DNA of 64,000 bases from Phytohabitans flavus (GCF_011764545.1 NZ_AP022870.1:682001-746000), one strand, 5' to 3'. Positions 41,248 through 51,601 are shown, numbered from the stretch's first letter. Notes: generated from the sequence alone by a model not told the origin. Numbers and translations are program-made.

Positions 41248-41928
41248 GTGAGCGCACCATCGCCGGTCGTCGCGCCGAGCATCCTCGCCGCTGACTTCGC
41301 CCGCCTCGCCGACGAGGTCCGTGCCGTCGAGGGCGCCGCTGACTGGATTCACGTCGATGTGATGGACAACCATTTCGTGCCCAACCTGACCATCGGGCTG
41401 CCGGTGGTGCAGAGCCTGCGGGCGGCGACCACGATCCCGTTCGACGTGCACCTGATGATCGAGGAGCCCCGGCGGTGGGCACCGGGCTACGCCGACGCGG
41501 GGGCGTACAACGTGACGTTCCACGCGGAGGCGTCGGACAACCCGGTCTCGCTGGCCAAGGACCTGCGTGCCGCCGGTGCGAAGGCTGGGCTGGCGATCGA
41601 CCGCGACACCCCCATCGAGCCGTACCTGGAGCTGCTGCCCAGCTTCGACACGCTGCTGATCATGACGATCAAGGCCGGGTTCGGCGGGCAGAAGTTCATC
41701 CCGGCCATGCTCGACAAGGTCGCCGCCGCCCGCCGGCACGCCAAGGCCGGCCACCTGGAGCTGCGCATCGAGGTCGACGGCGGGATCGCCGAGGACACGA
41801 TCGCCGAGGCGGCCGCGGCGGGCGCGGACGCGTTCGTGGCCGGCACCGCCGTCTACAGCGCACAGGACCCGGCCGAGGCGGTGCGCAAGCTGCGCGGCCT
41901 AGCCGCCCGGGCGATGGCCGAGCCGTGA
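41248..41928 (+). CDS. rpe: Ribulose-phosphate 3-epimerase
   Basis: Interconverts ribulose- and xylulose-5-phosphate in the pentose phosphate pathway, supplying the ribulose-5-phosphate used by RibBA nearby. TIM-barrel motifs: [47 protein letters not shown] and [10 protein letters not shown]. 226 residues. GTG 41248. Its stop overlaps the next gene (GTGA). Confidence 0.95.
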   Translation: MSAPSPVVAPSILAADFARLADEVRAVEGAADWIHVDVMDNHFVPNLTIGLPVVQSLRAATTIPFDVHLMIEEPRRWAPGYADAGAYNVTFHAEASDNPVSLAKDLRAAGAKAGLAIDRDTPIEPYLELLPSFDTLLIMTIKAGFGGQKFIPAMLDKVAAARRHAKAGHLELRIEVDGGIAEDTIAEAAAAGADAFVAGTAVYSAQDPAEAVRKLRGLAARAMAEP

Positions 41929-42893
41929 CCGCCGAGCCGGCCGTCGAGCGGCCCGACCTGATCCTCGTCGTCGACGACGACCAGGACATCGCGCGCTTCG
42001 TGAGCGTCAACCTCAAGATCCACGGCTTCGAGGTGGTGCTGGCGGGCGACGGTCAGGAGGCGCTCGAGCTGGTCGAGCGGCGCCATCCCGACCTGGCGGT
42101 GGTCGACCTGATGATGCCCCGCATGGACGGGCTGGAGCTGACCCGCCGCCTCCGGGCCAACCCGATGACCTCCGCGCTCCCCGTGATCATGCTGACCGCC
42201 AAGGGCATGACCGTCGACAAGGTGGTCGGCCTCACCGCCGGCGCCGACGACTACCTGGTCAAGCCCTTCGACACGCTGGAGCTGATCGCCCGGGTCCGCT
42301 CCACGCTCCGGCGCAACCAGGAGTTCCGCGAGGTCTCGCCGCTCACTGGCCTGCCGGGTAACACCCGGGTGCGGCGCGAGATCCTCGACCGGATGCGCAG
42401 CGGCAGCGACTACGCGGTCGGGTATGTCGATGTCGACCGGTTCAAGAGCGTCAACGATGTGTACGGGTTCGAGCGCGGCGACGAGTTCATCACCGCCCTG
42501 GCCCGCAGCATGCACCGGGCGGTGGTCTCGGCGGGGCTGCCGCCGGCGTTCCTCGGCCACATCGGCGGCGACGACTTCGTGATCGTCTGCCACCCGGACC
42601 AGGTGCTGCCGCTCACCCAGCAGGCGGTGGTCGACTTCGAGCAGGCCGCCGACGAGCTGTACGACCCCGAGCACGCCAAGCGCGGCTACATCCTCGTGCC
42701 CGACCGCCGGGGCAACCTCCAGAAAGCCGCGTTGGTGACCCTCTCGGTGGGCGTGGCCCAGTCCACGGCGACCGGCCGCAAGTACACCGACCCGCGCGAG
42801 GTCATCGCGGTTGCCTCGGAGATGAAGAAGGTCGCGAAGAACCAGCCCGGCTCCTACATCGCGGTCGACCGCCGCAAAGCGGAGAGCGAGTAA
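41925..42893 (+). CDS. Response regulator with GGDEF (diguanylate cyclase-like) domain
   Basis: 322 residues. Receiver domain: [14 protein letters not shown], phospho-Asp in [13 protein letters not shown], switch Lys in DYLVKPFD. The GGDEF domain follows: [20 protein letters not shown] and the signature [10 protein letters not shown], with Asp in place of the usual Glu. Such a protein would make cyclic di-GMP if active; the substitution leaves that open. It has no sensor kinase beside it. The same chromosome segment encodes BldD, which needs c-di-GMP to dimerise. Confidence 0.88.
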   Translation: MTAEPAVERPDLILVVDDDQDIARFVSVNLKIHGFEVVLAGDGQEALELVERRHPDLAVVDLMMPRMDGLELTRRLRANPMTSALPVIMLTAKGMTVDKVVGLTAGADDYLVKPFDTLELIARVRSTLRRNQEFREVSPLTGLPGNTRVRREILDRMRSGSDYAVGYVDVDRFKSVNDVYGFERGDEFITALARSMHRAVVSAGLPPAFLGHIGGDDFVIVCHPDQVLPLTQQAVVDFEQAADELYDPEHAKRGYILVPDRRGNLQKAALVTLSVGVAQSTATGRKYTDPREVIAVASEMKKVAKNQPGSYIAVDRRKAESE

Positions 42894-43227
42894 CGGCTGT
42901 GATGTTGGCCGCCTAGCGTGGTGCGGTGGCGTGACAAAGGTGTAAGACTCGATGGGTAACCCACCACGCGCTGGCGGGGCTCGGTGAAATTCCGAACCGG
43001 CGGTAATCCGGGGCGCATGCCCGGAAAGCCCGCGACCCGGTCGTAGCCAACGACCGGTTGACCTGGTGTGAGTCCAGGGCCGACGGTCATAGTCCGGATG
43101 GGAGTTAGCGCGCGGGACGGAGGCACCCCTCGACGGGGTCGGTTCACCGACGCCGTCGCAGCTGCCGCCCCAACGCCACCCTCATCTCCCTGCCCGCGCA
43201 CCCCGCAGGCATTGGAGAGGGACGCCC
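42894..43227. other. Leader region of the riboflavin operon
   Basis: 334 bases without a gene, mostly FMN riboswitch (42967-43112). About 115 bases separate it from ribD and include an ACCCC/GGGGT hairpin around 43125-43140 and the ribosome site GGAGAGGG. Confidence 0.8.
42967..43112 (+). ncRNA. FMN riboswitch (RFN element)
   Basis: The conserved core is plain: GGCGGGGCTCGGTGAAATTC, CCGAACCGGCGGTAAT, AGCCCGCGACCCG, TGGTGTGAGTCCAG, GCCGACGGTCATAGTC and GGATGGGAG. The closing stem CGCGCT (42967-42972) pairs with AGCGCG (43107-43112). Binding of FMN would lower expression of ribD and the genes behind it. Confidence 0.95.
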
Positions 43228-44283
43228 ATGGCGAGCGTTGACGAGGCGATGTGTCGCGCGATCGCGCTGGCCGCCCGCGGGCTCGGCACCACAAGTCCCA
43301 ATCCGGTCGTGGGCTGCGTCATCCTCGACTCCGCCGGCGAGGCCGTGGGCGAGGGCTTCCACGCGTACGCGGGCGGCCCGCACGCCGAGATCGTCGCGCT
43401 GGCCCAGGCCGGGGATCGGGCCCGGGGCGGTACCGCCGTCGTCACGCTGGAGCCCTGCGACCACACCGGACGCACCGGCCCCTGCTCGGCCGCGCTCATC
43501 CGGGCCGGCGTGTCCAGGGTCGTGATCGCCGTCGCCGACCCCAACCCGCTCGCCCGCGGTGGCGTCAAGAGGCTCCGCCAAGGCGGCGTCGAGGTGGTCA
43601 CCGGTGTGCGCGAGGCCGAAGCCGAGCAGGGCAACATCGCCTGGCTGACCGCCGTGCGCCGGGGCTGGCCGTACGTGATCTGGAAGTACGCCGCGACCCT
43701 CGACGGCCGTTCCGCCGCCATCGACGGCACGAGCATGTGGATCACGTCCGAGGCGGCCCGGATGGACGTGCACAAGCTGCGCAGCACCGTCGACGCGGTC
43801 GTCGTGGGGGTCGGCACCATCCTCGCCGACGACTCCCGGCTAACCGCGCGCAACCTGCGCGACGGCACGCTCAACATCCGGCAGCCGTTGCGCGTGGTCG
43901 TGGACTCCGCCGGCCGTACCCCCGAGAAAGCCCGCGTGCGCGACGGCGCCGCACCCACCTGGGTGGTCACCGCGGCGGACGTAGGGGCGGGTCCGGACGG
44001 CCGGGTCGACCTGGCCGCGCTGCTCGCCGGCCTCTACGACCGCGGCATCCGGGCCGTCCTGCTGGAAGGCGGGCCGACGCTCTCCGGCGGCTTTCTCGCC
44101 GCCGGACTCATCGACAAGATCATCGGGTACGTGGCGCCGAAGCTCCTCGGCGCCGGATCACCCGCGCTCGCCGACGCGGGCGTGCACACCATCGCCGAAG
44201 CCATCGACCTGGACTACACCGAGATCACCCAGGTCGGACCGGACCTGCGCTTCACCGCGGTGCCGCGCAAAAGGGAGGGCTAG
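43228..44283 (+). CDS. ribD: Bifunctional diaminohydroxyphosphoribosylaminopyrimidine deaminase / reductase
   Basis: Second and third steps of riboflavin synthesis. The deaminase domain has NPVVGCVIL, the zinc ligands in PHAEIVAL and LEPCDHTGRTGPC. The reductase domain shows WKYAATLDGRSAAIDG and LLEGGPTLSGGFLAAGL. 351 residues. ATG 43228 has GGAGAGGG upstream. First gene under the FMN riboswitch. Confidence 0.96.
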   Translation: MASVDEAMCRAIALAARGLGTTSPNPVVGCVILDSAGEAVGEGFHAYAGGPHAEIVALAQAGDRARGGTAVVTLEPCDHTGRTGPCSAALIRAGVSRVVIAVADPNPLARGGVKRLRQGGVEVVTGVREAEAEQGNIAWLTAVRRGWPYVIWKYAATLDGRSAAIDGTSMWITSEAARMDVHKLRSTVDAVVVGVGTILADDSRLTARNLRDGTLNIRQPLRVVVDSAGRTPEKARVRDGAAPTWVVTAADVGAGPDGRVDLAALLAGLYDRGIRAVLLEGGPTLSGGFLAAGLIDKIIGYVAPKLLGAGSPALADAGVHTIAEAIDLDYTEITQVGPDLRFTAVPRKREG

Positions 44284-44286
44284 TCA

Positions 44287-44906
44287 ATGTTCACCGGGAT
44301 TGTCGAGGAACTGGGCGAGCTTGTGCGCCTGGACTGGCACGGCGACGGCGGGGTCGCCGCGCTGCGCGGCCCGCTCGTCGCGTCCGACGCCGGTCCGGGC
44401 GACTCGATCGCGGTCAACGGCGTGTGTCTCACGGTCGTGGCGGCCGAGGGCGACGGGTTCACGGTCGACGTGATGAAGGAGACCTTCGACCGCACGGCGC
44501 TCGGCACGCTCACGCCCGGCGACCCGGTCAACCTCGAACGTGCTGCCACGCTCAGCACGCGCCTCGGCGGCCACCTGGTCCAGGGGCACGTCGACGGGGT
44601 CGGGCGGATCCTGTCCCGGACGCCCGGAGATCGGTGGGAAGACGTCCAGATCGAACTTCCGCCGGGTCTTACCCGTTACGTGGTGGAAAAGGGGTCGATC
44701 ACCGTTGACGGGGTATCGCTGACCGTCGTGGCGGTGGACGACTCGAAGTTCGCGGTGAGCCTGATACCCACCACCCTCGCGCTCACCACTCTCGGGCGTA
44801 AGCACGCCGGAGACCTGGTCAACCTGGAGGTCGACGTGATCGGCAAGTACGTGGAGAAGCTCCTGGCACCGGCGCCCGCACAGGATCGGGCGGACGGAGT
44901 TTCGGC

Positions 44907-44910
<4 letters not shown>
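44287..44910 (+). CDS. ribE: Riboflavin synthase alpha chain
   Basis: Dismutates two lumazines to riboflavin. Two tandem barrels with matching motifs: [33 protein letters not shown] in the first; [14 protein letters not shown] and [13 protein letters not shown] in the second. 207 residues. Three bases after ribD; stop overlaps ribBA (ATGA). Called ribC in some naming schemes. Confidence 0.95.
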
Positions 44911-46133
<1,223 letters not shown>

Positions 46134-46169
46134 ATGGCAGGCTTTGGCTGCACCGAGGGGCGCGTCTGA
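46134..46169 (+). CDS. Eleven-codon leader ORF duplicating the ribH start
   Basis: ATG 46134 begins one base after the ribBA stop and reads MAGFGCTEGRV before TGA, whose A is the first base of the ribH ATG. The first five codons (MAGFG) repeat the first five of ribH with two silent changes. It may be a small duplication that couples ribH translation, or an accident; too short to judge as a protein. Confidence 0.4.
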   Translation: MAGFGCTEGRV

Positions 46170-46642
46170 TGGCAGGGTTCGGAGAGCCCGGTGTGTCCTT
46201 TGTGGACGCACAAGGGTTGACGGTCGGGATCGTGGCCGCGCGGTGGCACGGCGACCTGACCGACCACATGCTGGCCCGCGCGATCGAGGCCGCGAAGGCC
46301 TGCAACGCGGCGGACATCGTGGTGGCGAGGGTGGCCGGCTCGGTCGAGCTGCCGGTGGTGGCGCAGGCGCTGGCCCGCCGGTGCGACGTGGTGGTCGCGC
46401 TGGGCGTGGTCGTGCGCGGCGCCACAGCCCACTTCGACTACGTGTGCAAGTCGGTCACCGAGGGCCTGACGCGGGTAGCGCTGGACGAGGCGACCCCGGT
46501 CGCGCACGGCGTGCTGACGGTCAACACGATCGAACAGGCCCGCGACCGCGCCGGACTCGCGGGATCGGCCGAGGACAAGGGCTGGTCCGCCACGGTCGCC
46601 GCGCTCGACGCGGCGCTCGCGATCCGGGGCCTGGCCATCTGA
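46169..46642 (+). CDS. ribH: 6,7-Dimethyl-8-ribityllumazine synthase
   Basis: Condenses the RibA/D and RibB products to lumazine; forms large assemblies. Motifs: VGIVAARWHGDLTDHML, VARVAGSVELPVVAQALA, VALGVVVRGATAHFDYV and PVAHGVLTVNTIEQA. 157 residues. ATG 46169 overlaps the stop of the short leader ORF. Last gene of the riboflavin operon; a terminator follows at once. Confidence 0.95.
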   Translation: MAGFGEPGVSFVDAQGLTVGIVAARWHGDLTDHMLARAIEAAKACNAADIVVARVAGSVELPVVAQALARRCDVVVALGVVVRGATAHFDYVCKSVTEGLTRVALDEATPVAHGVLTVNTIEQARDRAGLAGSAEDKGWSATVAALDAALAIRGLAI

Positions 46643-46646
46643 CACC

Positions 46647-46683
46647 GGTGCGTCCCCGCGCCACCCGGTCGCGGGGACGCACC
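46647..46683. terminator. Riboflavin operon terminator
   Basis: Perfect 14-base arms GGTGCGTCCCCGCG and CGCGGGGACGCACC with a nine-base loop, five bases after the ribH stop. Confidence 0.8.
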
Positions 46684-47136
46684 CTGGCTGGAGAGCTTCC
46701 GGGGGCAGCAGTTCTTCTTGGGATGGGTATTTTCCCCGGTCCGCGTCAGCTGCGGACCGTATGCTCCCGCGGGCACCGCTGCGGTCGGCGGCTCGCTGGC
46801 GCTCGCCGAGATCCCCGACCTCCGCTGCCGGGTTCGCGGTCCAAGCCCAACGTTGGTTCCTCTTTCGACGAGCTCTCGAGCTGGGCGCATGGCCGCGCCC
46901 AGCCGCAGACCCACGATCCGGCCCTGGCGTTGGCCTTGGGACGCGGACCCCTGCGGCTAGGACCTGGGCGCGTCGATGCGCCCAGGTCGACAGGCACTCG
47001 GCCGCGACACCCCGGGCAACGACGCGGCTTGGAGCAGTCGGGCACGCCGTCGAAAGCGCCCGCCGCGGCGGGCGGGCAATAAGTCTTCCCAAAGCCCCAC
47101 AGAGCGCCCGGCGCCGGCGATGCCGGCCGGGGTTTT

Positions 47137-47207
47137 GGTTGTGTGCCGCGAAGGGTGAGGCCGCGGGAGCAGCGGTCTGGACCACCGCGGACGTCGCGGT
47201 AGCTCAA
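47137..47207 (-). repeat. Interspersed repeat A, copy 4
   Basis: On the minus strand: TTGAGCTACCGCGACGTCC, GCGGTGGTCCAGACCGC, GCGGCCTCACCCTTCGCG and ACACAACC. It begins 38 bases past the stop of the ABC ATPase gene, in that gene's direction. The tail beyond it (CCCCGGCCGGC) also resembles copy 1. Confidence 0.85.
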
Positions 47208-47245
47208 GTCTCCATTGTGGAATGGCTTCCGCCGGCTCCAAAGGT

Positions 47246-47989
47246 CTAAAGCCGGCCCGCCTCGATGATCCGGCTCAGGAACTGGCGCGTGCGGGGCTCG
47301 GCCGGCTCCGCGAACACCGTCTCCGGCGGTCCCTGCTCCAGCACCCGCCCGCCGTCCAGGAAGCACACCCGGTCGGCCACCTGGCGCGCGAAGCCCATCT
47401 CGTGCGTGGCCAGCACCATCGTCACGCCCTCGGACTTCAGGTCGCGGATCATCGAGAGCACCTCGCCCACCAGCTCCGGGTCCAGCGCCGACGTCACCTC
47501 GTCCAGCAGGAGCAGCCGGGGTGAGTTGACCAGCGCGCGCACGATCGCGACCCGCTGCTGCTGGCCGCCGGAGAGCCGGTCCGGGTACTCGCCGGCCTTG
47601 TCGGCCAGCCCCACCCGGGCCAGCCACTCTCGCGCGGTGGCGACGGCGGTGGCGCGGGGAACCTTGTGCACCCGCGTCGGCGCCAGCACGATGTTCTCCA
47701 GCACGGTCATGTGCGGAAACAGGTTGTACGCCTGGAAGACGATGCCGATCCGCTGGCGTACCTTGTCCGGGTTTACCCGCGGGTCGGTGATGTGCTCGCC
47801 GTCCAGGTGGATGGTGCCGTCGTCGATCTCCTCCAGGAGGTTGACACAGCGCAGCAGCGTGGACTTGCCCGAGCCGGACGCCCCGATCAGCGCCACCACC
47901 TCGTGCTCGGCCACGTCGAAGTCCAGCCGGTCGAGGACCACGTGGCCGCCGAATTCCTTGCGCAGGCCGCGGCACGATAGGAGCGTCAC
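47246..47989 (-). CDS. Amino-acid ABC transporter ATP-binding protein
   Basis: 247 residues. Walker A IGASGSGKSTLL, Q-loop VFQAYNLFPHMTV, signature LSGGQQQRVAI, Walker B LLLLDEVTSALDPE and switch His in LATHEMGFA. The sequence is of the polar amino acid (GlnQ/HisP) type. GTG 47989 overlaps the permease stop (GTGA). With the two genes upstream it forms a complete importer. Confidence 0.93.
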   Translation of the reverse strand: MTLLSCRGLRKEFGGHVVLDRLDFDVAEHEVVALIGASGSGKSTLLRCVNLLEEIDDGTIHLDGEHITDPRVNPDKVRQRIGIVFQAYNLFPHMTVLENIVLAPTRVHKVPRATAVATAREWLARVGLADKAGEYPDRLSGGQQQRVAIVRALVNSPRLLLLDEVTSALDPELVGEVLSMIRDLKSEGVTMVLATHEMGFARQVADRVCFLDGGRVLEQGPPETVFAEPAEPRTRQFLSRIIEAGRL

Positions 47990-48810
47990 GACTGCCTCCG
48001 CGCGGCGCGCAGCGTCACCCAGTCGGTGATCGCGATCAGTGGGATGGCCAGCAGCACGAAGAGCACGCCGGCCACGATGTACGGCGTGTAGTTGAACGTC
48101 TCCGCCGTGTGGATCTGCGCGGCCCGCACCGCGTCGATCGGGCCGGCCAGGGAGACGAGCCCCACGTCCTTCTGGAGGGCCACGGTGTCGTTGAGTAACG
48201 GCGGCGCCACCCGCCGTACGGCCTGGGGGAGCACCACGTGGCGCATCGTCTGCCGGTACGTCAGCCCCAGCGACCGCGCGGCCGCGAGCTGGCTCGGGTG
48301 CACCGACTCGATACCGGCGCGGAAGACCTCGGCCAGGTACCCCGAGTACGTGATGACCAGCGCGATCCCGCCCAGTACCAGCGTGCTCGGCATGCCCTGG
48401 AGCCGCAGTCCCGGTACGCCGAGGGTCATCACGTAGAGCACGATGATGAGCGGCAGCCCGCGGAACGTGTACGTGTACCCGGTCGCCAGCAGCCGTACCG
48501 GGAAGAAGACCGGCCCGCGGAGCGTACGCAGCAGCGCCACGACCAAGCCGAGCGCCAGCGCGCCGATCGCGCAGAAGAAGAGCAGCCGGATGTTGAGCCA
48601 CAGCCCGCGCAACACGTCGGGCAGCGACTCGCGGGCCACGGACGCGTCCAGGAACGACTCCCGCACGCGCGCCCAGCCCGGCGCCCCGGTCACGGCCACG
48701 ACCAGCAGGACGCCGAGCACCAAAGTGGACAGTGCGGCGACGAGTACGGATAGGAGCGTCTGCCGCCGCCGGTAGGCGAGACGGTCCTGTTGAGCGGGGC
48801 TGAGCGTCAC
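47986..48810 (-). CDS. Amino-acid ABC transporter permease
   Basis: 274 residues, HisM/GlnP family. An N-terminal helix (LLSVLVAALSTLVLGVLLVV), a periplasmic segment, then the core membrane domain with YTFRGLPLIIVLYV, SGYLAEVFRAGIES and the EAA-like loop AAARSLGLTYRQTMRHVVLP that touches the ATPase. GTG 48810 overlaps the binding-protein stop by four bases. Confidence 0.92.
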   Translation of the reverse strand: MTLSPAQQDRLAYRRRQTLLSVLVAALSTLVLGVLLVVAVTGAPGWARVRESFLDASVARESLPDVLRGLWLNIRLLFFCAIGALALGLVVALLRTLRGPVFFPVRLLATGYTYTFRGLPLIIVLYVMTLGVPGLRLQGMPSTLVLGGIALVITYSGYLAEVFRAGIESVHPSQLAAARSLGLTYRQTMRHVVLPQAVRRVAPPLLNDTVALQKDVGLVSLAGPIDAVRAAQIHTAETFNYTPYIVAGVLFVLLAIPLIAITDWVTLRAARRQS

Positions 48811-49670
48811 GTGAGCTCGCGCGCCCCAGCCACCTGGGCGAGCCACTGCTTCTCCAGGGTCGCGAGCTGGCCGTTGGAGCGCAGCTGGTCGACCGCCTGG
48901 GTCACGCACCCGGTGAGCGGCGAGCCCTTGTCGAGCACCAGCCCGAACTGCTCCGGCACGCCCACCTGCGGCAGCTGCCCCACGATCACCGCGTCCTCGA
49001 GCTCGGCGGCGGTCATGAAGAAGGCGGTGGGCAGGTCCACGACGAGGCCGTCGATCTGGCCGTTCTGGAGGGCCTTCTTGGCGTCGTCGTTGGTGTTGAA
49101 CACCTGCGGCTGCCCGCTGGGCTTCACCAGCTCGGTGATCGCCTGGTAGCTGGTGGTGCCCACCTGGGCGCCGAGCTTGGCGCTCTGGAGTGCCGACACC
49201 GAGGTGGCGTTGGCGATCTTGGAGGACTTGAGCGCGATCACGGTCTGCCGCACCAGGTAGTACGGCCCCGAGAAGTCCACCGCCTTCTTCCGCTCCTCGG
49301 TGATCGAGAACTGGTTGATGTCGAAGTCGAAGTCCTTCGGCCCCGGCGCGATCGCGTTGTTGAACGGCACCCGCACCCACGTCACGTCGGCCTGCGCGTA
49401 CCCGAGCCGGTCGGCCACCGCGTAGGCCACCGCCGATTCGTACCCCTGGCCGTTTTCTGGCTTGTTGTCCGTGAACCACGGCCCGTACGCCGGGTCGTCC
49501 GTCCCGATCGTCAGCTTGCCGGGCGTCGTGGTCGTGAGCTGATCCTTGGTGCAGGAGGTGAGCCCGGTCGCGGCAGGCGCGGGCGGAGTGTCGTCGTCGG
49601 CGGGAGCACAGCCGAAAAGCGCCAGCATGATGGCGAGGGGCAGAACGCGGCGGACCATGCGCGCCAGCAT
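48807..49670 (-). CDS. Amino-acid ABC transporter substrate-binding lipoprotein
   Basis: About 287 residues. Lipoprotein signal LPLAIMLALFGC, then a family 3 solute-binding fold: LTIGTDDPAYGPWF, GQGYESAVAYAVADRLGY, FDFDINQFSITEERKKAVDF and AKLGAQVGTTSYQAI. Amino acid substrate expected; which one is unknown. ATG 49670 or 49658 could be the start. It is divergent from the sigma factor gene. Confidence 0.9.
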   Translation of the reverse strand: MLARMVRRVLPLAIMLALFGCAPADDDTPPAPAATGLTSCTKDQLTTTTPGKLTIGTDDPAYGPWFTDNKPENGQGYESAVAYAVADRLGYAQADVTWVRVPFNNAIAPGPKDFDFDINQFSITEERKKAVDFSGPYYLVRQTVIALKSSKIANATSVSALQSAKLGAQVGTTSYQAITELVKPSGQPQVFNTNDDAKKALQNGQIDGLVVDLPTAFFMTAAELEDAVIVGQLPQVGVPEQFGLVLDKGSPLTGCVTQAVDQLRSNGQLATLEKQWLAQVAGARELT

Positions 49671-49743
49671 ATGCGCGACTTGTAAACCTGATAATGACGT
49701 GGCGCGTCGTAGCGCTGTGGCTGCAACCGGGAGCGTGGTCGCC

Positions 49744-50262
49744 GTGACCCCGACCGTGGAGGGATGGGCCGCCGACGAGGCGGTGACGCATCTCTTCGCG
49801 GCCCATTACCGACCGTTGGTACGCCTCGCCACGCTCCTGCTGCACGACAGCGGGCGGGCCGAGGAGATCGTCCAGGACGCGTACGTAGCGCTGCACGGCC
49901 ACTGGCGCCGCCTGCGCGACGCGGACAAGGCCCTGGCCTACCTGCGGGCCAGCGTCGTCAACCGGTCCCGGTCGGCGCTGCGGCACCGGCAGGTGGTCGA
50001 CCGGCACCTGGCGCTCGCCCGGCCCGTCCCGGACGCGCCCAGCGCGGAGGCCGGCGCGCTCGACGCGCTGCGGCACGACGCGGTGGTGGCCGCGCTGCGC
50101 GCACTGCCCACCCGGCAGCGCGAGGCGCTCGTCCTCCGCTACTACCTCGACCTGTCCGAAGCCGACATCGCCGCCACCATGGGGTGCAGCCGGGGCGCCG
50201 TGAAGAGCCACACGTCGCGGGGCATGGCCGCCCTGCGGGAGACCCTGGAGCGCAGCTCATGA
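49744..50262 (+). CDS. ECF sigma factor, SigE-family type
   Basis: 172 residues. Region 2 reads HLFAAHYRPLVRLATLLLHD with the core-binding EEIVQDAYVALHGHW; region 4 reads LPTRQREALVLRYYLDLSEA and GCSRGAVKSHTSRGMAAL. It is the short SigE-family type widespread in Micromonosporaceae. GTG 49744 follows GGGAG. Its stop overlaps the GerMN gene, which probably serves as its membrane partner or target. Confidence 0.88.
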   Translation: MTPTVEGWAADEAVTHLFAAHYRPLVRLATLLLHDSGRAEEIVQDAYVALHGHWRRLRDADKALAYLRASVVNRSRSALRHRQVVDRHLALARPVPDAPSAEAGALDALRHDAVVAALRALPTRQREALVLRYYLDLSEADIAATMGCSRGAVKSHTSRGMAALRETLERSS

Positions 50263-51260
50263 CACGCGACGAAGACGTACTCCGCCAGGTCCTGGAGGCC
50301 GAGGCGGCGAAGGTCGAGGTGCGCCCGGACGCCCTCGCCGCGATCCGCGCGCGGACCGCACGCCGCTGGCGGTGGCTGCCGTTCGGGGCGATCGCGTTCA
50401 CCGCCGCCACCGCGACGGCCGCGACGCTCGTCGTGGTCGCCCTCGCCGCGCGCCCCGCGCCCGACCACACCGCGCCCGACCCGGGCGCGGTCACCGCACC
50501 CGCGACAACCCCAACCCCCGCACCGACTCCGCCGGCCACGTCCGCACCGCCGGCGGCGCCACCAGCGTCGAGGTCCAGCACATCATCTGGTACGGCGAGC
50601 GCGTCCCTGGCCGTCTACTACGTGGGCGAGGACCGGGGCGAGCCGCGGCTCTACCGGGAGTTCCACCGCCTGCCGGCGGGCTCGTCCCCAGCGGAGAAGG
50701 CACGGGCGGCCGTGACCGAGATGCTGGCCCAGGAAAGCGCCGACGACCCCGACTACACGAGCGCGTGGCCGTCCGGGACGCGGGTGCTGGACGTCTCGGT
50801 GGAGGGTGCTGGCGCGACCGTACTGCTCTCCGCCGCGCCGCCCGACGACCTCGCCGGCCAGCAGCTCGCCTGGACGGTGGCGGCGGCACTCGGCGGCGAT
50901 CCAGAGGTGCGCGTGGTGGTCGGCGGCCGCGAGGTGGCGAAGCTGCGCAAGGCCGCCGCGCTCGACACGCTCGGTGCGCTGTGGCTGATCGAGCCGCAGC
51001 ACGGCACGACGGTGGCCCGCACGTTCGAGGTGCACGCGGCGGGGACGGTCTTCGAGGCGACCGCGCGGCTGACCGTACGCAAGGGGCGCACCGTCGTGAC
51101 CGAGAAGACCGTCACGCTCTCCGCGGGTCCGCCGGCCCGTGGTGAGGCGAGGATCACGCTCACCCTCGCGCCGGGCACATATGTCCTGGAGCTGTACGCC
51201 TTTTCCGCCGCCGACGGCAGCGTCCAGCATCTGGACGACCACACGGTCACGGTGCGCTGA
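50259..51260 (+). CDS. Membrane-anchored GerMN and Gmad2 domain protein
   Basis: 333 residues. A short cytoplasmic N-terminus, one transmembrane helix (IAFTAATATAATLVVVALAA), a Pro/Thr-rich linker, a GerMN domain (VYYVGEDRGEPRLYREFHRL) and a C-terminal immunoglobulin-like Gmad2 domain (LWLIEPQHGTTVARTFEVHA to TVTVR). In gene order it takes the place of an anti-sigma factor for the ECF gene it overlaps, but the cytoplasmic part lacks a clear zinc motif. Role inferred from context. Confidence 0.8.
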   Translation: MTRDEDVLRQVLEAEAAKVEVRPDALAAIRARTARRWRWLPFGAIAFTAATATAATLVVVALAARPAPDHTAPDPGAVTAPATTPTPAPTPPATSAPPAAPPASRSSTSSGTASASLAVYYVGEDRGEPRLYREFHRLPAGSSPAEKARAAVTEMLAQESADDPDYTSAWPSGTRVLDVSVEGAGATVLLSAAPPDDLAGQQLAWTVAAALGGDPEVRVVVGGREVAKLRKAAALDTLGALWLIEPQHGTTVARTFEVHAAGTVFEATARLTVRKGRTVVTEKTVTLSAGPPARGEARITLTLAPGTYVLELYAFSAADGSVQHLDDHTVTVR

Positions 51261-51269
51261 CCGGCGGGG

Positions 51270-51551
51270 ATGACAGAATCACTGCTCGTGAAGACCTTCG
51301 AGGAGCTGTTCGCCGAGCTGTCGGCCAAGGCGGCCGCCCGTACCCCCGGGTCGGGCACCGTCGCGGCGCTGGAGCGCGGCGTCCATGCCATCGGCAAGAA
51401 GGTCGTCGAAGAGGCGGCCGAGGCCTGGATGGCGGCCGAGCACGAGGGGCGTGAGCGGGCGGCGGAGGAGATCTCCCAGCTGCTCTACCAGACCCAGGTG
51501 CTGATGCTCGCCACCGGACTGGAGCTCAAGGACGTTTACCGACATCTGTGA
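51270..51551 (+). CDS. hisE: Phosphoribosyl-ATP pyrophosphatase
   Basis: Second step of histidine synthesis. 93 residues: [37 protein letters not shown] and [17 protein letters not shown], the MazG-like helices with the metal-binding acidic residues. Start ATG 51270 matches the mycobacterial form. hisG follows after 50 bases, as usual in actinobacteria. Confidence 0.94.
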   Translation: MTESLLVKTFEELFAELSAKAAARTPGSGTVAALERGVHAIGKKVVEEAAEAWMAAEHEGRERAAEEISQLLYQTQVLMLATGLELKDVYRHL

Positions 51552-51601
51552 CCGTGCTCTCCCTCGTCCCCCTACGTTTCGTTTCGAAGGAGCACGTCCA
51601 G

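Larger units (their letters stand above)
46643..47245. other. 603-base gap between convergent ribH and the ABC transporter
   Basis: After a terminator (46647-46683) comes about 450 bases with no credible gene on either strand. It contains two similar perfect hairpins: GCTGGGCGC/GCGCCCAGC (46880-46903) and ACCTGGGCGC/GCGCCCAGGT (46962-46987). Repeat A copy 4 fills 47137-47207. The middle part has no recognisable content. Confidence 0.6.

Noticed and set aside
46134..46642. ribH starting at 46134
   Set aside because: That ATG is followed by an in-frame TGA after eleven codons, so ribH must start at 46169.
46144..47082. A 312-codon plus frame after ribH
   Set aside because: It overlaps ribH out of frame and then runs through the unassigned gap; composition is Arg/Gly-rich with no motif.
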